IMG/VR virus record: IMGVR_UViG_3300029319_007985
Coordinates: 1 to 64,000 of that record
DNA from: a virus
DNA: 64,000 nucleotides
Reading direction: 5' to 3' (one strand)
The first letter of the stretch is position 1; each line of letters begins with the position of its first letter. The notes beneath the pieces were generated by a model that was not told the DNA's origin, did not search any database, and saw nothing but the letters and a program-made list of their open reading frames with translations. The translations under genes were made by a program, and so were the position numbers. This document shows positions 1 to 8,400 of this stretch, piece after piece.

Positions 1-104
1 CTAAGGCACAGTTCAATTGCATGGGTGCAACTATCAGTGGCCACGGCAAATGGTGCGCTATAGAAGTCTGCCAACTCAATTTCAAATTTTCGAACCAGTT
101 CCAT
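1..104 (-). CDS. DegT/DnrJ/StrS-type PLP aminotransferase, N-terminus only (runs off window)
   Basis: The minus strand from an ATG at 104-102 reads MELVRKFEIELADFY and continues with a segment containing FAVATDSCTHAIEL. This is the usual N-terminus of sugar aminotransferases of the DegT/DnrJ/EryC1/StrS family, with the loop before the PLP site. Only 34 codons are in the window; the catalytic lysine lies outside. The start codon shares one base with the stop of the amidinotransferase gene (TAATG), so the two are translationally coupled. The family adds an amino group to nucleotide-linked keto-sugars. The assignment rests on this short N-terminal match. Confidence 0.6.
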   Translation of the reverse strand, partial: MELVRKFEIELADFYSAPFAVATDSCTHAIELCL

Positions 105-1075
105 TATTCTCTTTCCACGTCTACTGTTATACAATGAAAACAGCCACCCAATGTCCTTGCATGTCTCATTGGTAGCATTGCACATTCTATCTTATAGGAT
201 TCTAGAAGTTTTCTTAGATTGTCTTGTTTCTGTTCTAACACAACTAAATTTTCATTCACAGATAAAAGGTTCATGCTAACCCACGGACTTGAATTACAAT
301 GACCAGGATAGTGCCCAATGTCTATAGGCTGTGGTGCAGATATTATGTCCCAGTTCTGCAACACTTTGGGTAGTTGCATTTTATCTTTGATCCTGTCTGG
401 ATTAACGAGTAGTAGGCCGTCTCGGAGTATGGCCATAGTGCTATCTAAATGCATGTATGAGTAAACATTTTCTATAACGTGGACCTTAGTTTCCCTACCC
501 AAGAAGTTTTGTAAAGAGTTTGCCCCGGACAAGTTACCGCTGTTACTGACTAGATAAAACACATCTTGGTTGTGTCTTAGAACGTTGGCGGCATCAAAAC
601 AAGGCTCAGTTTCATTTAAAGCCAATACTTCTTTGTTATCTATACAACTTTCGTTGTATAATGAATCCTCACGAGTTATTTTCATTGTTGTCTGTAAAGA
701 CTCTGGAAGAAGTTTTGTGTAGGCTGTGTATTCATTTTGTCTTGCCCTTATGCTCATTGGTGCAAATATTATTTTATCGCCATAGGTGAATAAAACATCT
801 CGTGGACAGTAATTGTAGTAGGCGGGTTTATTTTTCTCAGGTCTAAGAACTTTGATGTTTTGTTCTTTTAAAAATTCTATGAAGATATCGATATCTTCGT
901 TAGCCTCATCAATCACTTGTGGAGGATACAAGCCTGGTGCAGGTATGTCCTTAGTGTCTACTTTATCAGCATAGTTTACACAACGGAGGCTTTTGTCCAA
1001 AGCAGGTATCCTTGCATCTGTGGCGTCGCCAACTATCACGGATTTCAACTGACTATATTCGTTTTTTGCTAACAT
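104..1075 (-). CDS. Amidinotransferase of the arginine:glycine / StrB type
   Basis: 323 aa, guanidino-group modifying superfamily (arginine amidinotransferases and deiminases). Visible landmarks are PCFDAANVLR (acidic substrate-binding strand), the catalytic histidine in YMHLDSTMAI and the catalytic cysteine in LGGCFHCITVD near the C-terminus, in the order and spacing of amidinotransferases. These enzymes move an amidino group from arginine to an amine, giving guanidinoacetate (AGAT) or amidino-inosamines (StrB). It overlaps the oxygenase gene upstream by 7 nt and is coupled to a DegT-type aminotransferase downstream. Pairing with a StrS-like aminotransferase favours a sugar or cyclitol substrate over glycine, but this is inference. 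Confidence 0.72.
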   Translation of the reverse strand: MLAKNEYSQLKSVIVGDATDARIPALDKSLRCVNYADKVDTKDIPAPGLYPPQVIDEANEDIDIFIEFLKEQNIKVLRPEKNKPAYYNYCPRDVLFTYGDKIIFAPMSIRARQNEYTAYTKLLPESLQTTMKITREDSLYNESCIDNKEVLALNETEPCFDAANVLRHNQDVFYLVSNSGNLSGANSLQNFLGRETKVHVIENVYSYMHLDSTMAILRDGLLLVNPDRIKDKMQLPKVLQNWDIISAPQPIDIGHYPGHCNSSPWVSMNLLSVNENLVVLEQKQDNLRKLLESYKIECAMLPMRHARTLGGCFHCITVDVERE

Positions 1076-1551
1076 TCTATACCGGTTATCTGTAAAATAT
1101 ACCTATCTTCTTGTCCAAGATTTGCCGCCATGTGTTCAGTGGCTTGATCCCAGCCGAAAAAACTGCCTGCCTTTCCAACACATATTTTGTCCTTGATCCA
1201 AAGTTGATGCCCTGCTTTTTGATCATGTAAGAATACAATTATCCTTTTGATCTGATCTTTGTTTGAAATATTGTTCTTCTTCCTGTAAGTCTCATATTTG
1301 TCGGTGTGATAAGGTAAAACCTGTCCGGGCACAAGTTTATTGACTGCCACAACAGTTTTGTCCAAACCAAAACCGTCACCTACCTGCCTGAAAACTTCTG
1401 GCACATTTTCATAACACATGAAAACTCCTACATTGTATCGGGCAGTGTCCACAGTGGCATTGAGTTTTTCTTCGGGCCTTTCATTTGTTACCCAAGACAA
1501 ATTTTGATAATCATGTTCATTCCAAGTCACTGGAATCTTGCCTTTTATCAT
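1069..1551 (-). CDS. 2OG-Fe(II) oxygenase-like protein
   Basis: 160 aa. It has an HxD iron-binding pair in LPYHTDKYETY, a strand with the distal histidine in TEHMAANLG, and a final strand RYILQITG. The same arrangement (HxD, then H.xAN, then LLQxTGE) occurs in the larger oxygenases at 29511 and 30184, so the three look like one family. Such small Fe(II)/2-oxoglutarate oxygenases are common in T4-like marine phages and hydroxylate proteins, nucleotides or small molecules; the substrate is unknown. First gene of a minus-strand operon with the amidinotransferase and DegT aminotransferase. A TAAATA late-type element lies 18 nt upstream of the ATG and there is no clear Shine-Dalgarno. Confidence 0.55.
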   Translation of the reverse strand: MIKGKIPVTWNEHDYQNLSWVTNERPEEKLNATVDTARYNVGVFMCYENVPEVFRQVGDGFGLDKTVVAVNKLVPGQVLPYHTDKYETYRKKNNISNKDQIKRIIVFLHDQKAGHQLWIKDKICVGKAGSFFGWDQATEHMAANLGQEDRYILQITGIEC

Positions 1552-1569
1552 AGTATAGTAATATGCCCA

Positions 1570-1575
1570 TATTTA
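1570..1575 (-). promoter_or_regulatory. T4-like late promoter element
   Basis: TAAATA on the minus strand, 18 nt before the ATG of the oxygenase gene (1551). Matches the core of the T4 late promoter TATAAATA. Confidence 0.4.
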
Positions 1576-1641
1576 ACCGTCGTATGTGTTGCTGATTAAA
1601 GAAAGGTGTGTCTTATGGTAAATAGTTTTAGGAAAAAAATA

Positions 1642-2025
1642 ATGGCAAATTCAGATACAGCATACGGCGTCTACAATAAAATAACCAAAGAATATAAAAT
1701 TGTAAACGTCAATGACAGTTCAGTTAAGTCTCAAAGTTTTAGCGGAAACGTTGAAACTGCTAAGAGTCATTTCTTCACAGACGATGCATTAGCCTGCTTC
1801 AATACAAACGCCACACAACTACAATGGGCAATTACAGATGATGGCAATGGAGTGAAGTTCACAATTGCTTTTGGTGTTCCTGCTGATGCTTCAGCAACAG
1901 CGTGGGCCGATGCTTGGAAAAACACAAAGACCAATTTACAGAACGCTAACAATTGGGTTAAAGACTCTGCAGTCGGAACAAACGAAAAGTGGCAATCAAC
2001 AGATAGCGACTCGCACTTATTCTAA
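1642..2025 (+). CDS. Unknown small protein
   Basis: About 127 aa from ATG 1642 (MANSDTAYGVYNK), chosen because TTAGGA precedes it; upstream in-frame starts have no ribosome site. Polar, rich in N, T and D, with no signal peptide or membrane segment. It has a repeated aromatic pattern (AYGVYNKITKEYKIV, HFFTDDALACF, NNWVKDSA). It sits alone between two minus-strand genes and its end overlaps the radical SAM gene by 4 nt. No family recognised; a virion or internal protein is possible. Confidence 0.55.
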   Translation: MANSDTAYGVYNKITKEYKIVNVNDSSVKSQSFSGNVETAKSHFFTDDALACFNTNATQLQWAITDDGNGVKFTIAFGVPADASATAWADAWKNTKTNLQNANNWVKDSAVGTNEKWQSTDSDSHLF

Positions 2026-2906
2026 GACGAACAGTTCATTGCACAGATCCAGTTACAATTTTTTGTAGTCCAAGTCTTTTTGATCGATTCGAAAGTTTCT
2101 AATTTTTGAAATGGCATGTCGGGCAGACCAAATCCCTGATAGCAACAAGGACCAATGTTACCCAAGGCATCTATATAAACTGATTGTCTTGTCTCGTGTT
2201 CGCAACTTAGATTGTAAACTTTGTCTTCAGTAAAAAAGTTTTTTCTTGTTTCTCTATATCTTTGCACACCTGCTTTCACGTCATAGACTCCAGGATGGCG
2301 ACTGTTATCGGCAGGTAATATCCAGTGAGTTATGTTGCCTTTTGTATCGAGGGCAGGGCCATAGTTTCTTCCATGATCCTCCACGTGGAACATCTTGAAA
2401 CCAAGTGTTCGCGATAGTGATCTTGCTTCTTCAACTTGGTGTGCATTGTGTTTGAAAATAATAAATTTCCACACTGCTTCTCCACCTGCTTCTATGAACC
2501 AAGACACTCTCTCCATTATCTTGCTCCAGGATACATCCTGTCTATAAAGATGATTGGTATCCTGCAGTCCATCTATGCTGAATGTTACCTCTACTCCTTT
2601 TTTTGCCAATTGTTCCCAGGTGTTCCTCTTTCCTACACTACCATTTGTGGTTATGCCTGTGCGACATGAGGTCACGTCTGCTAACTCCAAAATCCTAGGG
2701 TTCATCATAGGATCTCCAAGGTTACCATTAAAATAAACATAATCTCTTTCTGGAAAGTTTGACAAACAATTTTTAAACTTATCAACTGATAAATGAACTT
2801 CTGGGTAGACTCCTTCAACTTTTAATCCGTAGAGATTCCTTGGACATAAAGGACATCTTGCATTACAATATGTTGATGCTTCAACATGGATCTCTCTGAC
2901 TTGCAT
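2022..2906 (-). CDS. Radical SAM protein with SPASM-like C-terminal cysteines
   Basis: 294 aa. The N-terminus carries the [4Fe-4S]-SAM motif CNARCPLC (residues about 14-21), followed by a GNLGDPMMNP strand (the GGE-like SAM-binding position) and TTNGS. Near the C-terminus CEHETRQSVYIDALGNIGPCC and CAMNC supply extra cysteines like those of SPASM/twitch domains that hold auxiliary Fe-S clusters in peptide-modifying radical SAM enzymes. Substrate unknown. A TAAATA element sits 6 nt before the ATG, so the mRNA should be leaderless. Confidence 0.75.
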   Translation of the reverse strand: MQVREIHVEASTYCNARCPLCPRNLYGLKVEGVYPEVHLSVDKFKNCLSNFPERDYVYFNGNLGDPMMNPRILELADVTSCRTGITTNGSVGKRNTWEQLAKKGVEVTFSIDGLQDTNHLYRQDVSWSKIMERVSWFIEAGGEAVWKFIIFKHNAHQVEEARSLSRTLGFKMFHVEDHGRNYGPALDTKGNITHWILPADNSRHPGVYDVKAGVQRYRETRKNFFTEDKVYNLSCEHETRQSVYIDALGNIGPCCYQGFGLPDMPFQKLETFESIKKTWTTKNCNWICAMNCSS

Positions 2907-2912
2907 AATCCA

Positions 2913-2918
2913 TATTTA
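2913..2918 (-). promoter_or_regulatory. T4-like late promoter element, leaderless spacing
   Basis: TAAATA on the minus strand, 6 nt before the ATG of the radical SAM gene (2906). With T4 late geometry (element at about -13 to -6) transcription would start at or next to the start codon. Confidence 0.55.
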
Positions 2919-2926
2919 ATAAAAAA

Positions 2927-2952
2927 AAGGGCGATAGTTGCCTACCGCCCTT
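2927..2952 (-). terminator. Intrinsic terminator
   Basis: On the minus strand AAGGGCG pairs with CGCCCTT; the stem continues past one mismatch to a TTGC-region loop and is followed by a run of eight Ts. It lies just after the stop of the 2975-3358 gene and before the radical SAM promoter. A textbook rho-independent terminator. Confidence 0.85.
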
Positions 2953-2974
2953 CTAATAGTGATTAGTATGTTAA

Positions 2975-3358
2975 TTACGCAGAGTAATTAATTACTTTTC
3001 TGCCTGACTTTTTAAGTAATGAAATTAAATTTGCTTTCATTCCTAAAGCAGATGATTTAGGTGCAGTACCTAAAACATTTACAGTAAAGTCAATACCTTT
3101 TGATAACAACTTGTTAGTCGCTGTTTTTCTTGCAGTATTTTTCACAGCCAAGTTTTTAAACTTGATTTTACCACCGTGAACTTCACCGTTTACTGTGTAT
3201 CCAGATACAGGTTCAGCAAATACACCAATTTGTTTTGCTCTTGTTCTGAACTCTCTTGTGTAGATTACGTATTGTTGTGATCTAGCCATTTTTCTTCCTT
3301 TTGTAGTTAAAGAAGAAGATGTTCTTGTATTCGAACCGAAGTCAAATAATCCAAACAT
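2975..3358 (-). CDS. Unknown basic protein
   Basis: Start ATG 3358 (MFGLFDFGSN) has a strong GGAGG five bases upstream; an internal ATG at 3289 (MARSQQYVIYTREF) also has AAGGAAG and could give a 104-aa form. The longer form is 127 aa, lysine- and arginine-rich, without signal peptide or membrane segments, ending in LLKKSGRKVINYSA. An intrinsic terminator follows and an inverted repeat lies upstream, so it is probably a single-gene unit. The two good ribosome sites could mean two products. No family recognised. Confidence 0.6.
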   Translation of the reverse strand: MFGLFDFGSNTRTSSSLTTKGRKMARSQQYVIYTREFRTRAKQIGVFAEPVSGYTVNGEVHGGKIKFKNLAVKNTARKTATNKLLSKGIDFTVNVLGTAPKSSALGMKANLISLLKKSGRKVINYSA

Positions 3359-3384
3359 GCTTTCCTCCATTAGTTAAAAATAAA

Positions 3385-3399
3385 CCAGGACTATCCTGG
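3385..3399. promoter_or_regulatory. Inverted repeat, possible operator or 5' UTR hairpin
   Basis: CCAGGA-CTA-TCCTGG, a perfect 6-bp inverted repeat between an AT-rich stretch and the start of the 2975-3358 gene. It could be an operator or a leader hairpin. Confidence 0.35.
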
Positions 3400-3464
3400 C
3401 CTATATAAAAATATATTTTACACGAAAATAAAAATAAGTCAACCGCTAATTGCAGTTTTGGTAA

Positions 3465-3911
3465 TTAATTGTCTTTGACCTTTGGCACATGGAACAGATC
3501 AACGCCTTCATCAAGTAATTTACTAACTTCTTCGTCGGATGGTGTGCCGTAAAACTTTTCATCTCTTTTGCCTGCTTGGCTTTTCTTTACCTCTTTATAG
3601 AACTTTTTACCAACATTTTCAAAGTTCTTCTCAACATATTTGTTTATCCTACGTAAAACAGCCTTGGCCTGCCCGGCCATCATGATGTCTTTGCTAGAAT
3701 AATCTACACTGTTTGTCGAGGAAACAGTTTTCTTTTGTGTTTGTTTCTTCTGGATGTTAGGTGCCATGATCGCTTTGTCAACATTACCACTGTCGCAGAA
3801 CGGACACAACAGTTGGCCAGTTTTTTTCTGCTTGGAAAAATCTTTGCTGTCTGGAAACCAACCCTCGAAAGTATTTGTGCAATCGCCACAATTTAAACTG
3901 TACTTGATCAT
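3465..3911 (-). CDS. DUF1178 family protein
   Basis: 148 aa from ATG 3911 (MIKYSLNCGDC). It shows the DUF1178 pattern: a zinc-ribbon-like start with CGDC, an FEGWF strand, then CPFCDSGNVDKAIMAPN, a variable lysine-rich linker, and a C-terminal KFYGTPSDEEVSKLLDEGVD segment. The family is widespread in alpha- and betaproteobacteria and has no established function. The paired CxxC motifs suggest metal binding. Its presence in a phage is unexpected and suggests capture from a proteobacterial host. Confidence 0.75.
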   Translation of the reverse strand: MIKYSLNCGDCTNTFEGWFPDSKDFSKQKKTGQLLCPFCDSGNVDKAIMAPNIQKKQTQKKTVSSTNSVDYSSKDIMMAGQAKAVLRRINKYVEKNFENVGKKFYKEVKKSQAGKRDEKFYGTPSDEEVSKLLDEGVDLFHVPKVKDN

Positions 3912-3967
3912 ACTATTATTTACTATTATACACTTGACTTGCATTTCTGTCTATTGTATTATTAGTC

Positions 3968-4111
3968 ATGGCAGTTAAATTTGGCGCAGTTGATAGACCC
4001 AGAAACATGAAAAGAACTTCTCAGGCTAGTAAAAAGAGAAGAGTCAAGTTTGCATCAATGAACAAACACAAAAGATTAAGTTGGAAGCCGGGCAGAGGTC
4101 AAGGTCGATAA
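3968..4111 (+). CDS. Small very basic protein (47 aa)
   Basis: ATG 3968 opens MAVKFGAVDRPRNMKRTSQ and ends in KPGRGQGR before TAA 4109. About one third of residues are K or R. It overlaps the end of the convergent minus-strand gene by 13 nt. Composition resembles a nucleic-acid-binding or ribosome-associated peptide, but no family is recognised. The strand is isolated from its neighbours; coding status rests on composition and the clean reading frame. Confidence 0.45.
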   Translation: MAVKFGAVDRPRNMKRTSQASKKRRVKFASMNKHKRLSWKPGRGQGR

Positions 4112-4557
4112 TCAAACATAGTGTATTTGAAGGCGTCTTTCTGCCGTCTAAATTTTATTGTGTCTGTGCTTATCTGGTAAACATTGTAAGGGCCACCTAG
4201 TTTTTTTATCTGTTTGTGATCTAATATTTCATTTTCTTTACATTCCACGCTGTAACCAAACCACATAGGCCACCACTTCAAAGGGTTAGTTCCGTATTCT
4301 TCAGCCGCTAGAAAATATGCAACCACAGGAATAAAACTTGCTATTTCAAAATACCAAGCAATCATACCAAAGGTAAAATGATCAAACCAATGCAGTATCA
4401 ACCAGTAGGAAAACCAAACTCCGGCCGCCAAGCCGAATACTATCCAACCATCCTCTTCGATTTCGAAACGCTCATGATGTGAATATCTGCCGCCAGAATC
4501 TGGTGGTGCCCAAAAGTTCATCATATAATTACTTAACATATTTGTTGTAACGCTCAC
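4099..4557 (-). CDS. Membrane protein of unknown function
   Basis: 152 aa with two likely transmembrane segments in the middle (GWIVFGLAAGVWFSYWLIL and IASFIPVVAYFLAA), a tryptophan-rich region after the second, and a charged C-terminus. Divergently transcribed from the TctA gene, 35 nt away. It is not a convincing TctB (which has four membrane segments), though its position invites that idea. No family recognised. Confidence 0.55.
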   Translation of the reverse strand: MSVTTNMLSNYMMNFWAPPDSGGRYSHHERFEIEEDGWIVFGLAAGVWFSYWLILHWFDHFTFGMIAWYFEIASFIPVVAYFLAAEEYGTNPLKWWPMWFGYSVECKENEILDHKQIKKLGGPYNVYQISTDTIKFRRQKDAFKYTMFDYRP

Positions 4558-4592
4558 AAGAAGTTCACAACATCAATCCAAAAATAATCGTT

Positions 4593-6029
4593 ATGGAATT
4601 TGCTATATTAATGGCAGGTATTGTTTACGGCTTAATCATTGGCCTAATACCAGCCGCGGGTGCTACGACAGGATTGATAACACTGTTTGGACTTATGCCT
4701 TACTTTGTTGGAGATCCATACTTAGGTGTAATCTTTTGTGTGGCTGTTGTCGCATCATCTACAACCGGTGATTCATTCAGTGGTGTGCTTCTAGGCATAC
4801 CCGGGGCCAACAGTGCGGCCGCAACAATGGTTGATGGTTTTCCAATGGCCAAAGATGGGCAGGCCAGCAGGGCCTTGTCTGCCGCTATAACTTCATCCAC
4901 GGTGAACGGACTGCTGTTTGGATCTTTGACCTTTTTATTTTTACCTTACTACACTAAGATTGTGATGTACATGGGCATACCGGAACTGTGGGCATTGGTG
5001 CTACTAGCATTTGTCACAGTTGGATTTGTCAGCACAAAGAAATATGTGCGGAGTGTGTGTGCCATTGTGCTAGGAGTTACACTAGGACTGGTTGGTGTAG
5101 ATGTCAACAATGTGCCTAGGTTTACTATGGGTTGGAGATATCTAGAAGATGGAATACAGATACTACCTTTCGTGGCAGGACTATTTGCTGTACCAGAGAT
5201 GTGGGAAGGCTGGCGTAAAAGAAAGCAGACTGCACAACACAAAGATTTAAAAGGCAGTTGGTCACAGATCAAACAAGGCATGTTGGACACAAAACAAAGT
5301 TGGCGAGACAGTTTCCGAGGAGGAGCCATAGGATCATTTATAGGATTATTGCCCGGCCTGGGAGGAGCAATGGCAGATTGGTTAGCCTATGGATCAACTG
5401 TGGCACGTAATCCAAAAGAAAAATTTGGTGTGGGTAATGTGCGTGGAGTAATAGGAGCGGAAGGAGCCAATAATGCCCAGAAGGCATCAAGTTTTATTCC
5501 CACGGTGTTGTTTGGAATACCCGGTGCGCCATTCGCCGCAATCCTTATGGGACTATTTTTATACATAGGAATAGATCTTGGATCACCTGATACATTTTAC
5601 GACGACAAACTATTTGACAGTATGGCATTTGCCTTCTTAGTTGGAACCATTATTACTGCTGTAATCTGTTATGGACTGGCCTACTTCGCAGGTTGGGTAA
5701 CCAAGGTGCCTTATGTTTATTATTTTCCTTTCATCATAGCCACAATATTATGGGCAACTTTACAGTACACAGGAGGCTGGGAGGACGTGGCTGTTCTTTT
5801 AATTTTCAGTGTGCTAGGATTATTATGCAAGAAATTTCAAGTTAGCAGACCCGCTCTGCTTATTGGATTCCTGTTAAGTGACAGGATATACAGTTTAAGT
5901 TATCAGATGACAACCCTACATAAGATAACTGACCTGGCAACCAGGCCAATATTTTTAACAATAATGGCGTGTGTTGTTTTTTTAATATATTGGGGTGTAA
6001 CAAAAAGGAGTAGAATAGATTATGCTTAA
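4593..6029 (+). CDS. tctA: TTT transporter large membrane subunit, TctA family
   Basis: 478 aa, close to the usual length of about 500, with 10-12 hydrophobic segments. Two diagnostic glycine-rich stretches of the family are present: GLIPAAGATTG near the N-terminus and GLLPGLGGAMADW mid-protein, followed by a conserved region containing EGANNAQKASSFIP and LFGIPGAPFAAI. TctA is the inner-membrane subunit of tripartite tricarboxylate transporters, importing citrate and other carboxylates with cation symport. The next gene, overlapping by 8 nt, encodes the TctC-type binding protein. No TctB gene is seen. Phage-borne TctA is unusual. Confidence 0.88.
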   Translation: MEFAILMAGIVYGLIIGLIPAAGATTGLITLFGLMPYFVGDPYLGVIFCVAVVASSTTGDSFSGVLLGIPGANSAAATMVDGFPMAKDGQASRALSAAITSSTVNGLLFGSLTFLFLPYYTKIVMYMGIPELWALVLLAFVTVGFVSTKKYVRSVCAIVLGVTLGLVGVDVNNVPRFTMGWRYLEDGIQILPFVAGLFAVPEMWEGWRKRKQTAQHKDLKGSWSQIKQGMLDTKQSWRDSFRGGAIGSFIGLLPGLGGAMADWLAYGSTVARNPKEKFGVGNVRGVIGAEGANNAQKASSFIPTVLFGIPGAPFAAILMGLFLYIGIDLGSPDTFYDDKLFDSMAFAFLVGTIITAVICYGLAYFAGWVTKVPYVYYFPFIIATILWATLQYTGGWEDVAVLLIFSVLGLLCKKFQVSRPALLIGFLLSDRIYSLSYQMTTLHKITDLATRPIFLTIMACVVFLIYWGVTKRSRIDYA

Positions 6030-7068
6030 GAAAATAATCATTGCAATGATGTTAATGACAACAACAGCATTGGCAGAATACAACTTGATAGTGCCACAAA
6101 AACCATCAGGTGGAACATCTGTATGGGCACAGATAGTTGTAAAGGAATGGGAGAAGCATTTGGGAGAAAAGATCAATTTGATCTATAAGCCAGGTGCCAG
6201 AGACCAGTTGGGACCTAACGAGTTCCAAAATAAACTTAGGTTCGATGATAAAACAATACTTGTGTCACATGGTGGGAACGGTATCAGTTATCTAGTTGAA
6301 CCCGTGGACTACAACTATCTGGATTGGCAGTCAATAGGACAGATGAACTTGAACATCATAGTTGGTGCCAAAAAGGAAACAGATGTGTTGAATGGACCTA
6401 TACAGTTCTCAGCAGGATCAGGAATGACGCCTGAGATAATGGCAATAGTGCAACTGCTGACAGGACCAAAGAAAAACTATCTAGACACTTGGGAGACCAA
6501 GATAACTTGGGTAAAAGGCATGAGTGGCTCAGAAAGAAGACTGGCCTTCAGAAGAGGTGATCTCAACGCAACAAGAGAAAATCCAGCGGCATACAAGAAA
6601 CACGTGATGCCTGTGATTGAACAAGGTGACGCATTCACATGGTTCCATCATGGACTTTTAAATGTTGAAACAGGAAAGCACGACAATGATCCAAACTTTC
6701 AAGAGCCAACATTTGAAGCACTATATCAAGAGATGTGGGGTGTTGCACCGGAAGGTGATTTCTATGATGCATATAGACTTGTGAAAAGTTGGAGAGATGC
6801 GTTACAGAAAGCATTTTGGGTAAACAAAGGAAATCCCAACAAAGATAAACTTGTTGCGGCATTGAACAAAATGATCAATGATCCTGAGTCGGTTGCCGCC
6901 ATAGAGGCGAAGGTTGGCAAATACGAATGGAGGACAGGTTCAGATGGTGACAAGGCAGTGCAAACGTTGAAAACGTTCATTACGCCTGGAGCACTCAAAA
7001 CCTTATCTGACTTTGGAAAAAACCAATTAGGATATAATACAGTGTATAAAGAACAACTGTTGAAATAA
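6022..7068 (+). CDS. tctC: TTT transporter periplasmic solute-binding protein, TctC-like
   Basis: 348 aa with a signal peptide (MLKKIIIAMMLMTTTALA, cleavage before EYNL). The mature start IVPQKPSGGTSVWAQIV fits the TctC/BUG pattern, where the glycine-rich loop binds a carboxylate. It overlaps the tctA stop by 8 nt and its own stop overlaps the next ATG, so it is in one operon. TctC proteins capture di- and tricarboxylates or related acids in the periplasm and deliver them to TctA/TctB. The ligand cannot be read from the sequence. Confidence 0.78.
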   Translation: MLKKIIIAMMLMTTTALAEYNLIVPQKPSGGTSVWAQIVVKEWEKHLGEKINLIYKPGARDQLGPNEFQNKLRFDDKTILVSHGGNGISYLVEPVDYNYLDWQSIGQMNLNIIVGAKKETDVLNGPIQFSAGSGMTPEIMAIVQLLTGPKKNYLDTWETKITWVKGMSGSERRLAFRRGDLNATRENPAAYKKHVMPVIEQGDAFTWFHHGLLNVETGKHDNDPNFQEPTFEALYQEMWGVAPEGDFYDAYRLVKSWRDALQKAFWVNKGNPNKDKLVAALNKMINDPESVAAIEAKVGKYEWRTGSDGDKAVQTLKTFITPGALKTLSDFGKNQLGYNTVYKEQLLK

Positions 7069-7700
7069 TGAAATATATCTTTGTAGTAGGTGCTCCTGGT
7101 TCACGTTGGAGCGGTGTGGCCAAGAGCATCTATTACTCGGATCAAATTGATCAGTCAGACGACACACCCGAAAGAACATATTACAATCCTAAGAGTCCTG
7201 CCAAAGCCAAACAGTTGATGCACAGAGGTGCCTACTTTGATCCAGGAATGGAGTTTGGCAACGAACTCGAGGACTTTGATTCACTTTCGAAAGAAGATCT
7301 AGAAAAAATATTTGACGCTCCTTTTCAAGGTTCCGATCGTATCAGAATAATTAAGAGTCATGTGCTAAGCCTACATCTAGAAAAATTATCTAAGATGTTT
7401 ACCGATCCAATTGTGCTAGTCTATAGGCATGATGAAGACTGCTATGATTGGTGGAAAGAGGCAGGAGGTTGGGATATCACTTATCCTAACTACAAGTGGT
7501 ATAAAGACGACGACACAATCAAGAGTCAGATTGCTTTACAGAACCATGCCATTAAAAAATTCGTACACACACAAAAATTGTATAGTTTGAATAATAGTTT
7601 GCAACTGCAGAAATATCTTGGAATAAAGGCAATGGGACATTTGGACTTTACAGATGTAGAAGTTTATTGTAAAATGTATCATGAACAAAAAAATTCTTAA
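7068..7700 (+). CDS. Sulfotransferase-like P-loop protein
   Basis: 210 aa. The N-terminus FVVGAPGSRWSGVAKSI fits the PAPS-binding P-loop of sulfotransferases, and the middle FTDPIVLVYRHDEDCYDWW resembles the region after the 3'-phosphate-binding segment. Similar proteins are frequent in T4-like marine phages. Start ATG overlaps the tctC stop. The acceptor is unknown; with methyltransferase, SGNH and glycosyltransferase genes nearby, modification of a surface sugar is a reasonable guess. Confidence 0.5.
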   Translation: MKYIFVVGAPGSRWSGVAKSIYYSDQIDQSDDTPERTYYNPKSPAKAKQLMHRGAYFDPGMEFGNELEDFDSLSKEDLEKIFDAPFQGSDRIRIIKSHVLSLHLEKLSKMFTDPIVLVYRHDEDCYDWWKEAGGWDITYPNYKWYKDDDTIKSQIALQNHAIKKFVHTQKLYSLNNSLQLQKYLGIKAMGHLDFTDVEVYCKMYHEQKNS

Positions 7701-8334
7701 CCAATTAATATTGGATCTTGGTAAAGGTGAGATCAATGCAGAATACGTTAAAGATACTTTTGATATTGATATCACAAAAAGTTATAATAACATTAATGAA
7801 TGGGCAGATGCAATTGACGATGCGATATTACACAGATACTTCTCCAAAGTCTGGCAACCGGACATGAAGAAATGGAAACACAGCGGACTCCAACTAATAG
7901 ACGAAGTCAATAACCTAAGGCCAAGAAATGTTCTTGATGTTGGGTGTGGCTACAATGAATTCAAGGGCAAAATTAATTTCCTCACTGGGATAGATCCTTA
8001 TAATGATAAAGCGGACATATTGATAAAAACTATAGATTATACTCCAAAGCAAAAGTTTGATGTTATTTTGTGTCTTGGATCTATAAACTTTGGATCGCAA
8101 AGCAAAATAGAAACAGAAGTTGCTCACTGTGCCAGCCTACTTGAAAAGGGTGGAACCATGTTTTTTCGGGTCAACCCAGGTGTTAAGCATGACAAACCAG
8201 AATCCAAGTGGATTGACTTCTATGCTTGGAACGTGCCTTTTATTATCGAACTTGCAGAAAAGTTAAACTTAAAAGTTTTAGATATAAGAGACGACACTAA
8301 CAAGAGAAAATACTTTGTTTATAGGAAAATATAA
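7681..8334 (+). CDS. SAM-dependent methyltransferase
   Basis: 217 aa, Rossmann-type class I fold. Motif I is NVLDVGCGYNEF, the acidic residue after strand 2 is in LTGIDPYND, and motif IV is FDVILCLGSINFG, followed by LLEKGGTMFFRVNPG. It starts inside the last 20 nt of the preceding gene. The C-terminus returns to a strand ending in KYFVYRKI. Substrate unknown. Confidence 0.72.
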   Translation: MNKKILNQLILDLGKGEINAEYVKDTFDIDITKSYNNINEWADAIDDAILHRYFSKVWQPDMKKWKHSGLQLIDEVNNLRPRNVLDVGCGYNEFKGKINFLTGIDPYNDKADILIKTIDYTPKQKFDVILCLGSINFGSQSKIETEVAHCASLLEKGGTMFFRVNPGVKHDKPESKWIDFYAWNVPFIIELAEKLNLKVLDIRDDTNKRKYFVYRKI

Positions 8335-8388
8335 GAAAAACACCCATAATAGCAATAGACAAATGCTTTTTCTGTGTTACAATAAATG

Positions 8389-8394
8389 TAAATA
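8389..8394 (+). promoter_or_regulatory. T4-like late promoter element, leaderless spacing
   Basis: TAAATA 6 nt before ATG 8401. Confidence 0.5.
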
Positions 8395-8400
8395 CAACAA

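Noticed and set aside
4099-4557. TctB small membrane subunit
   Set aside because: Only two membrane segments, opposite strand to tctA, and no TctB-like pattern.
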